From assembly GCF_003574295.1 (NCBI RefSeq), contig NZ_BHGK01000001.1, positions 1 through 64,000 on the forward strand: DNA of 64,000 nt, in the 5' to 3' direction. Source of the DNA: Mediterraneibacter butyricigenes (GTDB lineage Bacteria; Bacillota; Clostridia; Lachnospirales; Lachnospiraceae). Shown here one piece after another: positions 34,259-43,218 of the stretch (its first letter is position 1; each line of letters starts with the position of its first letter). The translations under genes and the position numbers were made by a program. The notes beneath the pieces were generated by a model, which did no database searches, was not told the DNA's origin, and saw nothing but the letters and a program-made list of their open reading frames with translations.

Positions 34259-37121
34259 ACGTATAGTGGAACGGATAAAAGATTTGTTTTATGACATGCT
34301 GAAATCCAGAGCCTTTGTACTGATTCTTGTGTTCTGTGTATTATCGGCCGGTCTGGTCAATCGTATCTTTTATCTGCAGATTGTAAAAGGCCAGGATTAT
34401 CTGGATAATTATAAACTTCGTATCATGAAGACCCGTTCCATTTCCGGAACCCGTGGAAATATCTATGACCGGAACGGAAATCTTCTGGCATACAATGAGC
34501 TGGCTTATTCCGTAACCATCGAGGATAATATTGCCAGCGGAGACAGTAAGAATAAAATCCTGAACGGGATCTTGGAAAAAGTAATGGAGATCGTGGAAGC
34601 ACACGGCGATTCTATTATAAGTGATTTCGGAATTATTTTAAACAGTCAGGGCAACTACGAATTCAATCAGTCTTCCGATACGCAGAAGCTTCGTTTTATT
34701 GCAGATATTTACGGCTGCAAGACGATTGATGAGCTTACCGAAAAACAGAAAAATGTAACAGCCGACGATATCATCAAATATCTGTGTACCGATAAAACTT
34801 ACGGATATGGACTGAATCTGAAAAAACATGATAAAGCTTATATCCTGAAAATGGTAAATATGCGTTATGCCATCAGTCTGAACAGTTATCAGAAATACAT
34901 CCCAAGTACACTGGCGTATGATGTCAGCGATGAGACGGTATCTGCCATTATGGAAAATCTGGATCAACTGGATGGTGTAAATATTGCGGAAGATTCTTTG
35001 CGCCGTTATACGGACAGTCAGTATTTCGCTTCCATTATCGGTTATACCGGAAAGATTTCTCAGGAAGAGTATGACGCGCTTGATAAAGATGTAAAGAAAA
35101 ATTACAGCCTCACCGATATTGTAGGAAAAGCAGGTTTGGAGCAGACACTGGAGCAGCAGCTTCAGGGAGTAAAGGGAGAGACCAAGGTTTACGTAGATTC
35201 TGTGGGAAAGGTGATTGAAACGGTCAGCACCAAAGATCCAAAAGCAGGAAATGATGTTTATCTGACAATTGATAAAGATCTTCAGGAAACCACTTATCAT
35301 CTGATCGAAGAGAAGCTTGCAGCGATCCTTTTATCAAAGATTCAAAATGTCATGAATTATGATCCAACAACTGCTTCCAATGCCAGCCAGTTAATTATTC
35401 CGATTGATGATGTATATTATGCATTCATCGGAAATGAGATTATCAATATGAGTCATTTTTCAGCAGAGGATGCCCAACCGGTTGAACAGCAGGTTTACGC
35501 AGCGTTTACCCAACGGAAAGAGGTGGTAATCCAGGAAGTTCTTCAGAATCTCAAAGATCCCAATTCTGCTGCATACAAAGATCTTTCCAAGGAAATGCAG
35601 GCATACATGAATTACATTTCCACAGATCTTCTGACGACAAATGAAGGGATCCTGAATAAAGATGTGATTGATACAAGTGATGATACGTATATCGCTTGGG
35701 CAACGGATGAGTCCATCAATCTGAATACTTATCTGAATTATGCAATTTCCAAAAACTGGGTGAATACTTCCAAACTGGAGAATTATGTCTCCAATGGAAA
35801 ATATTCCGATTCTAAGGAAGTTTATCAGGGGATTTTATCTTATCTGGAAGATTATTTGAAGTCCGACAGTAATTTCGACAAACTTCTTTATAAGTATCTT
35901 ATAAAATCAGGAGGTATCAGTGGTTCACAGATCTGTGCCATCGTGTATGAGCAGGGAGTTCTTCCGATGGATGAGGCTGCCTATAACAGCCTGGTATCCG
36001 GTGGAAATGCATTTTCCTGGGTGACCGGAAAAATTCAGTCGCTGGAGATTACACCAGGACAGCTTGCTTTAGAGCCATGTACAGGTTCTGCGGTAGTCAG
36101 TGATGTAAATACCGGAGAAGTATTAGCCTGTGTTTCTTATCCGGGCTATGACAGTAACCGGCTTGCCAACACCATGGACTCCAAGTATTATAACCAACTG
36201 GTAACCGGACTGTCCCGTCCGTTTTATAACAATGCAACGCAGGAGAGAACCGCACCGGGATCTACCTTCAAAATGGTATCTTCTGTGGCAGGTCTTACAG
36301 AAGGCGTGATCAAGGGATCCACCATCATCAACTGTGCAGGTATCTTTGATAAAGTTGAACCGAATCCAAAATGTTGGGTGTATCCGGACGCTCACGGCGG
36401 CCTGAATGTAGTCAATGCCCTGGAAGTATCCTGTAACAGTTTCTTTTATGAAGTCGGATATGACCTGGGACTGGATGAAAACGGAGAGTATTCTAGTGAC
36501 CTCGGAGTTAAGAGAATCAAAAAGTATGCGGAAGAATTCGGACTGGGAGAAACGACCGGAATCGAAATACCGGAATCCTCCCCGCAGATTTCTGATACCG
36601 CTTCTGTACCAACTGCAATCGGACAGGGTACCAACAACTATACAGTCAGTCAGTTAAACCGTTATGTTGCCACTGTGGCTAACAAGGGAACGGTGTACAA
36701 GCTTTCTCTGTTGGACAAGGTGACAGACATTGACGGAAATGTTGTAAAGGAATATGAACCTGAAGTGGTCAACACCATGGATGATGTTTCAACCAACACC
36801 TGGAACCTGGTTCATCAGGGAATGGAAGACATGGTGTCCAGTTCCTCAACATTCGTTGGAATCGGCAATCTGTCCATGGCAGGAAAAACCGGTACGGCTC
36901 AGCAGAGTGATACACATCCGGACCATGCGCTGTTCGTAGGATATGCGCCGACAGATTCACCGGAAGTTGCTGTAGCTGTTCGAATCGCAAACGGTTATAG
37001 TTCTTCCTATACTGCAGAAATCGGCCGTGATATTATGCGCTATCGCTTTAAAACAGCTGATGTGGATGAACTCGTAAAAGGTGCAGCAGCAGAACTTGGA
37101 AGCGCCGTCCACGGAGATTAA
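34251..37121 (+). CDS. mrdA: Penicillin-binding protein 2 (elongation transpeptidase), enlarged form
   Basis: Class B PBP2 crosslinks lateral-wall peptidoglycan together with RodA and MreCD. The protein (about 956 residues) has one N-terminal transmembrane segment and the dimerisation domain (SISGTRGNIYDRNGNLLAYNELAYSVTIED). The transpeptidase motifs are SxxK in PGSTFKMVSS (Ser671), SxN in SCNSFFYEVG and KTG in MAGKTGTAQQSD. About 250 residues (roughly 350-605) are inserted between the first beta strand of the catalytic domain (TIDKDLQETTYH) and GSAVVSDVNTGEVLACVSYPGYD. Ordinary PBP2 is about 630-700 residues. The start may be TTG 34251 (GGAG upstream) or GTG 34239; both overlap mreD. Confidence 0.9.
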   Translation: MFERIVERIKDLFYDMLKSRAFVLILVFCVLSAGLVNRIFYLQIVKGQDYLDNYKLRIMKTRSISGTRGNIYDRNGNLLAYNELAYSVTIEDNIASGDSKNKILNGILEKVMEIVEAHGDSIISDFGIILNSQGNYEFNQSSDTQKLRFIADIYGCKTIDELTEKQKNVTADDIIKYLCTDKTYGYGLNLKKHDKAYILKMVNMRYAISLNSYQKYIPSTLAYDVSDETVSAIMENLDQLDGVNIAEDSLRRYTDSQYFASIIGYTGKISQEEYDALDKDVKKNYSLTDIVGKAGLEQTLEQQLQGVKGETKVYVDSVGKVIETVSTKDPKAGNDVYLTIDKDLQETTYHLIEEKLAAILLSKIQNVMNYDPTTASNASQLIIPIDDVYYAFIGNEIINMSHFSAEDAQPVEQQVYAAFTQRKEVVIQEVLQNLKDPNSAAYKDLSKEMQAYMNYISTDLLTTNEGILNKDVIDTSDDTYIAWATDESINLNTYLNYAISKNWVNTSKLENYVSNGKYSDSKEVYQGILSYLEDYLKSDSNFDKLLYKYLIKSGGISGSQICAIVYEQGVLPMDEAAYNSLVSGGNAFSWVTGKIQSLEITPGQLALEPCTGSAVVSDVNTGEVLACVSYPGYDSNRLANTMDSKYYNQLVTGLSRPFYNNATQERTAPGSTFKMVSSVAGLTEGVIKGSTIINCAGIFDKVEPNPKCWVYPDAHGGLNVVNALEVSCNSFFYEVGYDLGLDENGEYSSDLGVKRIKKYAEEFGLGETTGIEIPESSPQISDTASVPTAIGQGTNNYTVSQLNRYVATVANKGTVYKLSLLDKVTDIDGNVVKEYEPEVVNTMDDVSTNTWNLVHQGMEDMVSSSSTFVGIGNLSMAGKTGTAQQSDTHPDHALFVGYAPTDSPEVAVAVRIANGYSSSYTAEIGRDIMRYRFKTADVDELVKGAAAELGSAVHGD

Positions 37122-37147
37122 GTTTTAAATTTTAAGAGGGGATATCT

Positions 37148-37786
37148 ATGTTAGTAACTGTAAAAACCAATAAATATTGTCTTGAAATCCATATGAGTCC
37201 GGATGCGCCCTTTTCACAGATCCTGGAAGAGCTTCACAGCAAATTTCTGGATTCTGCCAAATTTTTCGGAAAGGCAAAGATGGCTCTGGCAATTTTCGGA
37301 CAGACACTGACCTATGAGCAGACGGCTCAGATCCTGGAAATGATCACCGAGCTGACTCAGATCGAGATCATCTGTGTCTTGGATTATGATGAGGAAAATG
37401 AACCATATTGGCGTACGTTGCTGGAGCAGGCTCAGGAGCGCTTGATCCAGCAACGTGGACTGATCCACAAAGGATCTCTGGAAAATCATCAGGTTCTTCA
37501 GTCGGAATCGGACCTGGTAGTTCTGGGAAATGTAGAACCCGGAGCCAGAGTGGAGTCTGCCGGTAATATTGTGATCGTTGGCGGACTTTACGGTTCAGCG
37601 CATGCCGGAATGGGCGGAGATCATTCTGCGTTTATCTCAGCGATCACCATGCGTCCGAAGAAAATGCTGATCGGAAAGATTGAAGCAAGGATCCCGCATG
37701 TTTATCAGGAAGATTCTTCCATACAGGGACCAAAGATTGCAGTAGTAGATGGTCATCGCATTTATATAGATCCGTTGATCGAATAA
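37148..37786 (+). CDS. minC: Septum site-determining protein MinC
   Basis: MinC blocks FtsZ assembly away from midcell. The 212-residue protein has an N-terminal SpoIIAA-like domain (1-100) and the C-terminal beta-helix with VVLGNVEPGARVESAGNIVIVGGLYGSAHAGMGGD and FISAITMRPKKMLIGKIEARIP, the MinC_C signature. It is followed by minD after 19 bases. Confidence 0.94.
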   Translation: MLVTVKTNKYCLEIHMSPDAPFSQILEELHSKFLDSAKFFGKAKMALAIFGQTLTYEQTAQILEMITELTQIEIICVLDYDEENEPYWRTLLEQAQERLIQQRGLIHKGSLENHQVLQSESDLVVLGNVEPGARVESAGNIVIVGGLYGSAHAGMGGDHSAFISAITMRPKKMLIGKIEARIPHVYQEDSSIQGPKIAVVDGHRIYIDPLIE

Positions 37787-37805
37787 ATATCTCAGGAGGC
37801 ATACA

Positions 37806-38597
37806 ATGAGTGAAGTAATCGTAATTACATCAGGAAAAGGCGGCGTTGGAAAGACAACGACGACAGCGAACATCGGAGCAGGACTTGCTGTTCTGGGGAA
37901 AAAAATTCTCGTGATCGACACAGATCTTGGCCTCAGGAATCTGGATGTAGTTATGGGACTGGAAAACCGTATCATTTACAATCTGGTGGATGTGATCGAA
38001 GGAAGCTGCCGATTAAAGCAGGCACTGATCAGAGACAGCCGTTTTGCATCGCTGTATCTTCTTCCTTCCGCGCAGACAAAAGATAAATCCGCCGTCTCAC
38101 CGGAGCAGATGCGAAAGCTTGTTGATGAGATACGCGAAGATTATGATTATATTCTGATTGACTGTCCTGCCGGAATCGAACAGGGATTCAAAAACGCGAT
38201 TTCTGCTGCAGATTCAGCCATTGTCGTAACAACCCCCGAAGTATCAGCAATCCGTGACGCAGATCGGATCATTGGCCTTCTGGAAACCCAGGGAATCCGC
38301 TCTGTACGACTTCTGATCAACAAACTTCGGATCGATATGGTACGTCGTGGAGATATGATGTCCGTAGAAGATGTGACCGAGATCCTGGCAGTAGATCTTG
38401 TCGGGGTCGTTCCGGATGATGAGCAGGTTGTCATTGCAACCAATCAGGGCGAAATCCTTTCCAGAGAGCAGGGGCTGGCAGGCGCTGCCTATGATAATAT
38501 CTGCCACAGGATCTGCGGAGAAGAAATTCCGATTCCGGATTATACAAAATCTGAGGGAATCCTTGCCAGAATGTCTCATTTGTTCAAAAGAAATTAG
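37806..38597 (+). CDS. minD: Septum site-determining ATPase MinD
   Basis: MinD is the membrane-binding ParA-type ATPase that recruits MinC. The 263-residue protein has the deviant Walker A SGKGGVGKTTTTANIG near residue 10, DTDLGLRNLDVVMGLENR, the DCPAGIEQGF segment and a C-terminal amphipathic helix (ILARMSHLFKRN) for membrane binding. The gene order minC-minD-minE is intact. Confidence 0.97.
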   Translation: MSEVIVITSGKGGVGKTTTTANIGAGLAVLGKKILVIDTDLGLRNLDVVMGLENRIIYNLVDVIEGSCRLKQALIRDSRFASLYLLPSAQTKDKSAVSPEQMRKLVDEIREDYDYILIDCPAGIEQGFKNAISAADSAIVVTTPEVSAIRDADRIIGLLETQGIRSVRLLINKLRIDMVRRGDMMSVEDVTEILAVDLVGVVPDDEQVVIATNQGEILSREQGLAGAAYDNICHRICGEEIPIPDYTKSEGILARMSHLFKRN

Positions 38598-38606
38598 AGG
38601 CAGATC

Positions 38607-38816
38607 ATGAGTACACCTTCCGTTACAATCGCAAAAAAACGTCTGAAATCTCTGATTGTTTCAGATCGAATGGAATGTACTTCGGATATGATTGATAATT
38701 TTACAAAAGATCTGTATCTGACGGTTTCGAAATACATAGAAGTTTCACCTGAGAAATTTCAGATCAGGATTCAACGTTCAGAAATACAGATTACATTTAC
38801 AGGAGAAGACTTTTGA
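38607..38816 (+). CDS. minE: Cell division topological specificity factor MinE
   Basis: The 69-residue protein has the MinE pattern: AKKRLKSLIVSDRMECTSDMIDNFTKDLYLTVSKYIEVSPEKFQIRI, that is a MinD-interacting helix followed by the dimerisation strands. MinE drives oscillation of MinCD. It is shorter at the C-terminus than the E. coli protein (88). It starts nine bases after minD, with an AGAGGC site, and overlaps the rodA start. Confidence 0.88.
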   Translation: MSTPSVTIAKKRLKSLIVSDRMECTSDMIDNFTKDLYLTVSKYIEVSPEKFQIRIQRSEIQITFTGEDF

Positions 38817-39943
38817 GAAAAAAACTTTTGTATTTATTTAAACGCTACAAACTAAAAGATTATAAATTCAGTCTGGTTGCGCTGGTAACCCTGATCTCCA
38901 TTCTTGGAGTGCTGGTGGTCGGAAGCGCCAATCAGTCTTTACAGGGAAGGCAGGCTTTCGGTGTGGTTGTCGGTCTGATCATCATGGTGATCGTGTCATT
39001 GATCGACTATCAATGGGTACTGAATTTATACTGGATCTTATATATTGTGAATATCCTTCTTCTGGTTGCGGTTCTTTTATTCGGAGTCGAAGTAAACGGT
39101 GCACAGCGTTGGCTGAACCTGGGATTTACCAGATTCCAGCCTTCTGATCTTACCAAGATCATAACAATTTTGTTTTATGCCAAATTTCTGATGGACCGCG
39201 AACACAAGATCAACCAGAAAAAAACGATCATACAGGCGATTGCATTGATGGTTCCGACCCTGATCCTGATTTATAAGGAACCAAATCTTTCTAATACCAT
39301 CTGTCTGGCATTATTGTTCTGTATTATTATGTATCTTGGCGGTCTGAGTTATCGTTTTATCGGAACGGTTCTCGCGATCATTCTTCCGGTTGCTATTATA
39401 TTTCTGAGTATCGTGGTACAGCCCAATCAGAAGCTTTTACGCGGATATCAGCAGGATCGTATCCTGGCGTGGCTGGAGCCAGAAAAGTATGCGACAGAAA
39501 CGGCCTATCAACAGTTGAATTCGGTGATGGCAATCGGTTCCGGACAATTGACAGGAAAGGGACTAAATAATAACACCACAACTTCTGTAAAAAACGGAAA
39601 TTTCCTGTCAGAACCCGAAACTGACTTTATTTTCGCAATAATTGGTGAAGAATTAGGATTTGTGGGTTGTTGTATCGTCATTCTTTTGTTATTATTAATA
39701 GTGATTGAATGTATCCTGATCGGACAAAAAGCAAAGGACACCGGAGGGCGACTCATCTGCGGAGGAGTAGCCGCACTGATCGGAACTCAGAGTTTTATCA
39801 ACGTCAGTGTGGCAACCATGATCTTTCCGAATACCGGAATTTCTCTTCCGTTTATCAGTTATGGACTGACATCAGTCGTTTGCTTTTTCATAGGAATCGG
39901 ACTTGTCCTGAATGTAGGATTACAGCCAAATAAATATCAATGA
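38813..39943 (+). CDS. rodA: SEDS glycosyltransferase RodA/FtsW family
   Basis: SEDS proteins polymerise lipid II. The 376-residue membrane protein has about ten helices with the motifs GAQRWLNLGFTRFQPSDLTKIITILFYAKFL, the long outer loop region around QQDRILAWLEPEKYATETAYQQLNSVMAIGSG and SFINVSVATMIFPNTGISLPFISYG. Its place after mreBCD-PBP2 supports the elongation enzyme RodA over FtsW. The start is a TTG with AGGAGA six bases upstream, overlapping minE by four bases. Confidence 0.92.
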   Translation: MRKKLLYLFKRYKLKDYKFSLVALVTLISILGVLVVGSANQSLQGRQAFGVVVGLIIMVIVSLIDYQWVLNLYWILYIVNILLLVAVLLFGVEVNGAQRWLNLGFTRFQPSDLTKIITILFYAKFLMDREHKINQKKTIIQAIALMVPTLILIYKEPNLSNTICLALLFCIIMYLGGLSYRFIGTVLAIILPVAIIFLSIVVQPNQKLLRGYQQDRILAWLEPEKYATETAYQQLNSVMAIGSGQLTGKGLNNNTTTSVKNGNFLSEPETDFIFAIIGEELGFVGCCIVILLLLLIVIECILIGQKAKDTGGRLICGGVAALIGTQSFINVSVATMIFPNTGISLPFISYGLTSVVCFFIGIGLVLNVGLQPNKYQ

Positions 39944-39953
39944 GGAGGTCGCG

Positions 39954-40349
39954 ATGAACATCGGATTAATTGCACATAATGCAAAAAAGAAGTTGATGCA
40001 GAATTTCTGTATAGCATACCGCGGTATTTTGAACAGACATAATTTATATGCAACAGACACGACAGGCAGACTTATTGAAGAAGTAACAAATCTCAATATC
40101 CATAAGTATCTGGCCGGCCACCTGGGAGGAAAACAACAACTGATCTCTCAGATTGAAAATAATCAGATCGATCTTCTGATATTTTTCAGAGATCCTCTGA
40201 CGCCGAATTCAAGAGAACCGGATGCCAATGATATCACAAGAGCCTGTGATGCATACAATATTCCAATGGCCACAAACGTTGCAACAGCAGAAGCACTGAT
40301 TCTGGCGCTTGACAGAGGAGATTTAGACTGGCGTGAATTATATAAATAA
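39954..40349 (+). CDS. mgsA: Methylglyoxal synthase
   Basis: The enzyme converts dihydroxyacetone phosphate to methylglyoxal and phosphate. The 131-residue protein matches the family along its length: MNIGLIAHNAKKKLMQNFC, ATDTTGRLIEE, HLGGKQQLISQIENNQIDLLIFFRDPLT, with the catalytic Asp in FFRDP and EPDANDITRACDAYNIPMATNVATAE. A strong GAGGAGGTC site precedes it. The placement at the end of a cell-shape operon is seen in several Clostridia. It overlaps the following carboxypeptidase gene by 17 bases. Confidence 0.95.
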   Translation: MNIGLIAHNAKKKLMQNFCIAYRGILNRHNLYATDTTGRLIEEVTNLNIHKYLAGHLGGKQQLISQIENNQIDLLIFFRDPLTPNSREPDANDITRACDAYNIPMATNVATAEALILALDRGDLDWRELYK

Positions 40350-41301
40350 ATTTCTTACAGGTCTGTTATTGTGCTCTTTTATGATTTCAATAACAGGATG
40401 TACTCAGACAATGGAATCCTGTTACGTCTCTGATTATGAAGAATCAACATATAATCATTCTCTCTATCAAGAGGAGTTATTTGCGAAAGATCTTTGTGTA
40501 ACAGCTGGCAATATTTCATTAGAGAATTATCCGGTGGATACTTCTCTTCATGCTGCCGGACTTTTTAATCTGAGTGATCACCAGGTATTATATGCACAAA
40601 ATTTGTTTACAAAATTATTTCCGGCCAGCACAACAAAAATTTTAACAGCATATGTAGCATTAAAATATGGAAATTTAGATGATATGGTTACTGTCAGCGA
40701 AAATGCAATTGCACTTCCAGCTGACGCCAGCGTCTGCAAGCTTCAAGCAGGAGATCAAATTTCACTTCGAGATTTATTATATGGCTTGCTTCTTCAGTCT
40801 GGAAATGATGCAGCAATCGCAATCGCTGAGCATATCAGTGGCAGCGTTGAATCTTTTGCATCTTTGATGAATCAAGAGGCAAAAGATTTAGGTGCAACAC
40901 GTTCTAATTTTGTAAATCCACATGGCCTGGAGGATCCGAATCATTATACGACGGCTTATGATCTTTATTTGATTTTCCAGGCAGACATAGCCAGTCAAAC
41001 TTTTCGTGATATAATCTCTCAGGCTGCCTATACCTGTAATGTGACAGGTTCTTCTGGTGTGCGCACCCTTACCTGGACGTCAACCAATTATTATGCTCAG
41101 GGAAAAGCTGCTGCACCTGCCGGTGTACATGTGATTGGAGGAAAGACCGGCACTACAGATGAAGCGGGATCATGTGTTATTTTATATGAAGAAGCAGATA
41201 ATGGAAAATCCTATATTTCCATAGTGATGGGAGCGCAAAACAAAGATGTTCTTTATGCGGATACGACGAATTTGCTTCAATATGGCATCATTGGAAATTA
41301 A
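40333..41301 (+). CDS. Lipoprotein D-alanyl-D-alanine carboxypeptidase
   Basis: Serine peptidases of this type trim the terminal D-Ala of peptidoglycan stems. The 322-residue protein has a signal peptide ending in the lipobox SITGC (Cys at about residue 23), so it is membrane anchored on the outer face. Motifs: SxxK in FPASTTKILTAY, SxN in LQSGNDAAIAIAEH and KTG in IGGKTGTTDEAG. It resembles DacF/DacB-type PBPs but lacks the long C-terminal beta domain, being about 70 residues shorter. The start is a GTG inside the end of mgsA. The base composition is slightly more AT-rich than the preceding genes. Confidence 0.9.
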   Translation: MNYINKFLTGLLLCSFMISITGCTQTMESCYVSDYEESTYNHSLYQEELFAKDLCVTAGNISLENYPVDTSLHAAGLFNLSDHQVLYAQNLFTKLFPASTTKILTAYVALKYGNLDDMVTVSENAIALPADASVCKLQAGDQISLRDLLYGLLLQSGNDAAIAIAEHISGSVESFASLMNQEAKDLGATRSNFVNPHGLEDPNHYTTAYDLYLIFQADIASQTFRDIISQAAYTCNVTGSSGVRTLTWTSTNYYAQGKAAAPAGVHVIGGKTGTTDEAGSCVILYEEADNGKSYISIVMGAQNKDVLYADTTNLLQYGIIGN

Positions 41302-41308
41302 CAAAAAA

Positions 41309-41356
41309 AGCGTTATAACTCAGAGTCTATACTCCCGGTTATAACGCTGTTTCTTT
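41309..41356. terminator. Bidirectional terminator between carboxypeptidase and DUF378 genes
   Basis: An 11-bp perfect stem (AGCGTTATAAC with GTTATAACGCT) is preceded by seven A and followed by a T-rich stretch, so it can stop transcripts from both converging genes. Confidence 0.9.
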
Positions 41357-41392
41357 TGAGTGTGCTTAAATGGAACACTGGCTTATGACTTT

Positions 41393-41596
41393 TTATTCCT
41401 GCATGGAACCAATCCGGCCATACAGACTGATCAGATATAAGCCACACAGGCCGACAATGGTATAAATGATCCGGGATAACCAGCTCATATTTCCAAACAG
41501 AAAAGCTACAAGATCAAAACGGAAAATTCCGATCAGAAGCCAGTTTACCGCACCGATGATTACCAGTGTCAATGAGGTATTATCAAACCACTTCAT
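41393..41596 (-). CDS. DUF378 small membrane protein
   Basis: A 67-residue protein with two hydrophobic segments: LTLVIIGAVNWLLIGIFRFDLVAFLFG and LSRIIYTIVGLCGLYLISLYG. This is the DUF378 pattern (YuzA-like), of unknown function. An AAAGGAGG site precedes the ATG on the minus strand, and TATAAT (41626-41621) may be its -10. It is the only minus-strand gene between the cell-shape and division clusters. Confidence 0.88.
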   Translation of the reverse strand: MKWFDNTSLTLVIIGAVNWLLIGIFRFDLVAFLFGNMSWLSRIIYTIVGLCGLYLISLYGRIGSMQE

Positions 41597-41648
41597 GTAA
41601 GTTCCTCCTTTAAATTTGGAATTATACTTTTAGTTTTGCCAGGAAAGC

Positions 41649-41677
41649 TGGAAATATACGGCTTCTGATGTTATACT
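41649..41677 (+). promoter_or_regulatory. Promoter candidate of the HlyD-like/yggS/sepF cluster
   Basis: TGGAAA (41649-41654) and TATACT (41672-41677) are 17 bases apart. The -10 is good and the -35 weak. The first start codon is 33 bases downstream. Confidence 0.5.
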
Positions 41678-41709
41678 GGAAAAAATATTTGGAACAGGAT
41701 GAATGAATT

Positions 41710-43107
41710 TTGAAACAGAAAAAAATATCTTCAGGAAATATAAAAAAATTTAAAAGCAAACGTGAATTTAATATAGGAATGATATTGTTCGCTCTTGTTT
41801 TTCTATACATGATCGTTACGGTGTTCCTTTATTTTACCTCAAAGAAAGTATCGATCTATGAAGTACGGAAAGGCAGTATTGTAAAGGATAATTCCTACAC
41901 CGGTCTGATCCTTCGCGAAGAAGTTGTCGTTCCGGCAGAAAAAAGCGGATATTTGACGTACTTCATTACAGATGGAAGTAAAGTAAAAAAGGACATGAAT
42001 CTTCTTACAATTTCCTCTAAAAAGCTTACAACAGAGGCTACCTCATCAGAAGATACATCTATTTCAAGTGGTTCCTGGAATTCTGTACTCTTAAATGTTC
42101 AGAATTTCAGTGATAATTTTACATCTTCGGATTTTTCCTCTGTGTATTCCATGAAAACCGAGATCAATACAGAGTTACAAAACGTCAATAATCAGACAAT
42201 GACCGCGCAGTTGGACCAGATTCTTTCTTCTGGTTCCGGCGGAGATATTCAAGTATACTCTGCACCACAGGATGGTATCATTTCTTCTCATATTGATGGC
42301 TTCGAAAAGATCACCATTGATAATTTCAAGACGACAAGTCTTGCAAAAGCAGACTTAAATACAACAGAACATCAGAGTGGAGAGAAAATCACGGCAAAAG
42401 ATCCGGCCTACAAACTGATCACAAGTGAAGACTGGTCTCTTCTGGTGGAACTCGATAAGAATACCTATAAGTCTTTGAAAGATACTACGTCGATTAAAAC
42501 CAAGATTGATAAGGACAATGAAACCTTATGGGCGGATCTTTCCTTACTGACAAAGGATGGAAAATATTTTGCCTGTCTGACTTATAATACATCTATGATC
42601 CGGTATGTGGATGACAGATATCTGGATGTGGAATTGATCACTGAGGACAAAAGTGGTCTGAAAATCCCCAAAACTTCGGTTGTGGAAAAAGAATATTATG
42701 AAGTTCCTTCGGAGTATCTGGAGCAGGGCGGCAACAGCAGTTCACAGGGAGTTCTGGTACAGACTTCATCCAGATCCGGCAATGCAGCGGCAGAATTTCA
42801 GGAAGTCGGAACCTGCTATTTCTCGGATTCTAAGGATACCTGTTATATCGATACCTCTCTCTTTAAGGAAGGAACTGTTCTGGTAAAACCGGAATCTCAG
42901 GATACTATGACACTGGGCAAGACAAAGAAACTGAAGGGGACCTATAATATCAACAAGGGTTATACCATCTTCAAACGGATTGAGATTCTTTGTGAAAGTG
43001 ATGAATATTATATCATCAACAGTTCCACGGCTTCAGGGCTTACCAATTATGACCACATTGTGCTGGACGGAAGTTCTGTGAAAGAAAATGAAATAATTTT
43101 CCAATAG
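41710..43107 (+). CDS. HlyD-like membrane-anchored adaptor protein in the sepF cluster
   Basis: A 465-residue protein with a short basic cytosolic N-terminus, one transmembrane helix (about 24-44) and an outer domain. GLILREEVVVPAEKSGYLTYFITDGSKVKKDMNLLTIS resembles the barrel-sandwich hybrid of HlyD/RND adaptor proteins. No export ATPase or permease gene adjoins; instead yggS and sepF follow, as in other Lachnospiraceae as far as I recall. I cannot assign a substrate, and a role at the division site is a guess from context. The start is a TTG with a weak GGATG site. The middle part is rich in Ser and Thr. Confidence 0.7.
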   Translation: MKQKKISSGNIKKFKSKREFNIGMILFALVFLYMIVTVFLYFTSKKVSIYEVRKGSIVKDNSYTGLILREEVVVPAEKSGYLTYFITDGSKVKKDMNLLTISSKKLTTEATSSEDTSISSGSWNSVLLNVQNFSDNFTSSDFSSVYSMKTEINTELQNVNNQTMTAQLDQILSSGSGGDIQVYSAPQDGIISSHIDGFEKITIDNFKTTSLAKADLNTTEHQSGEKITAKDPAYKLITSEDWSLLVELDKNTYKSLKDTTSIKTKIDKDNETLWADLSLLTKDGKYFACLTYNTSMIRYVDDRYLDVELITEDKSGLKIPKTSVVEKEYYEVPSEYLEQGGNSSSQGVLVQTSSRSGNAAAEFQEVGTCYFSDSKDTCYIDTSLFKEGTVLVKPESQDTMTLGKTKKLKGTYNINKGYTIFKRIEILCESDEYYIINSSTASGLTNYDHIVLDGSSVKENEIIFQ

Positions 43108-43218
43108 CAGCGGACACCCGGCAAGATAAAAAAGAAAACCGTTTCGTGAACTGATAAAAAAAGGACAGAAATAAATAAAAAAATAACAGAAAAACGACAG
43201 GAGAGGAGCTCGTTAAAA

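Noticed and set aside
34638-35300. 220-codon open frame on the minus strand inside the PBP2 gene
   Set aside because: No ribosome site or recognisable domain; antisense shadow of PBP2.
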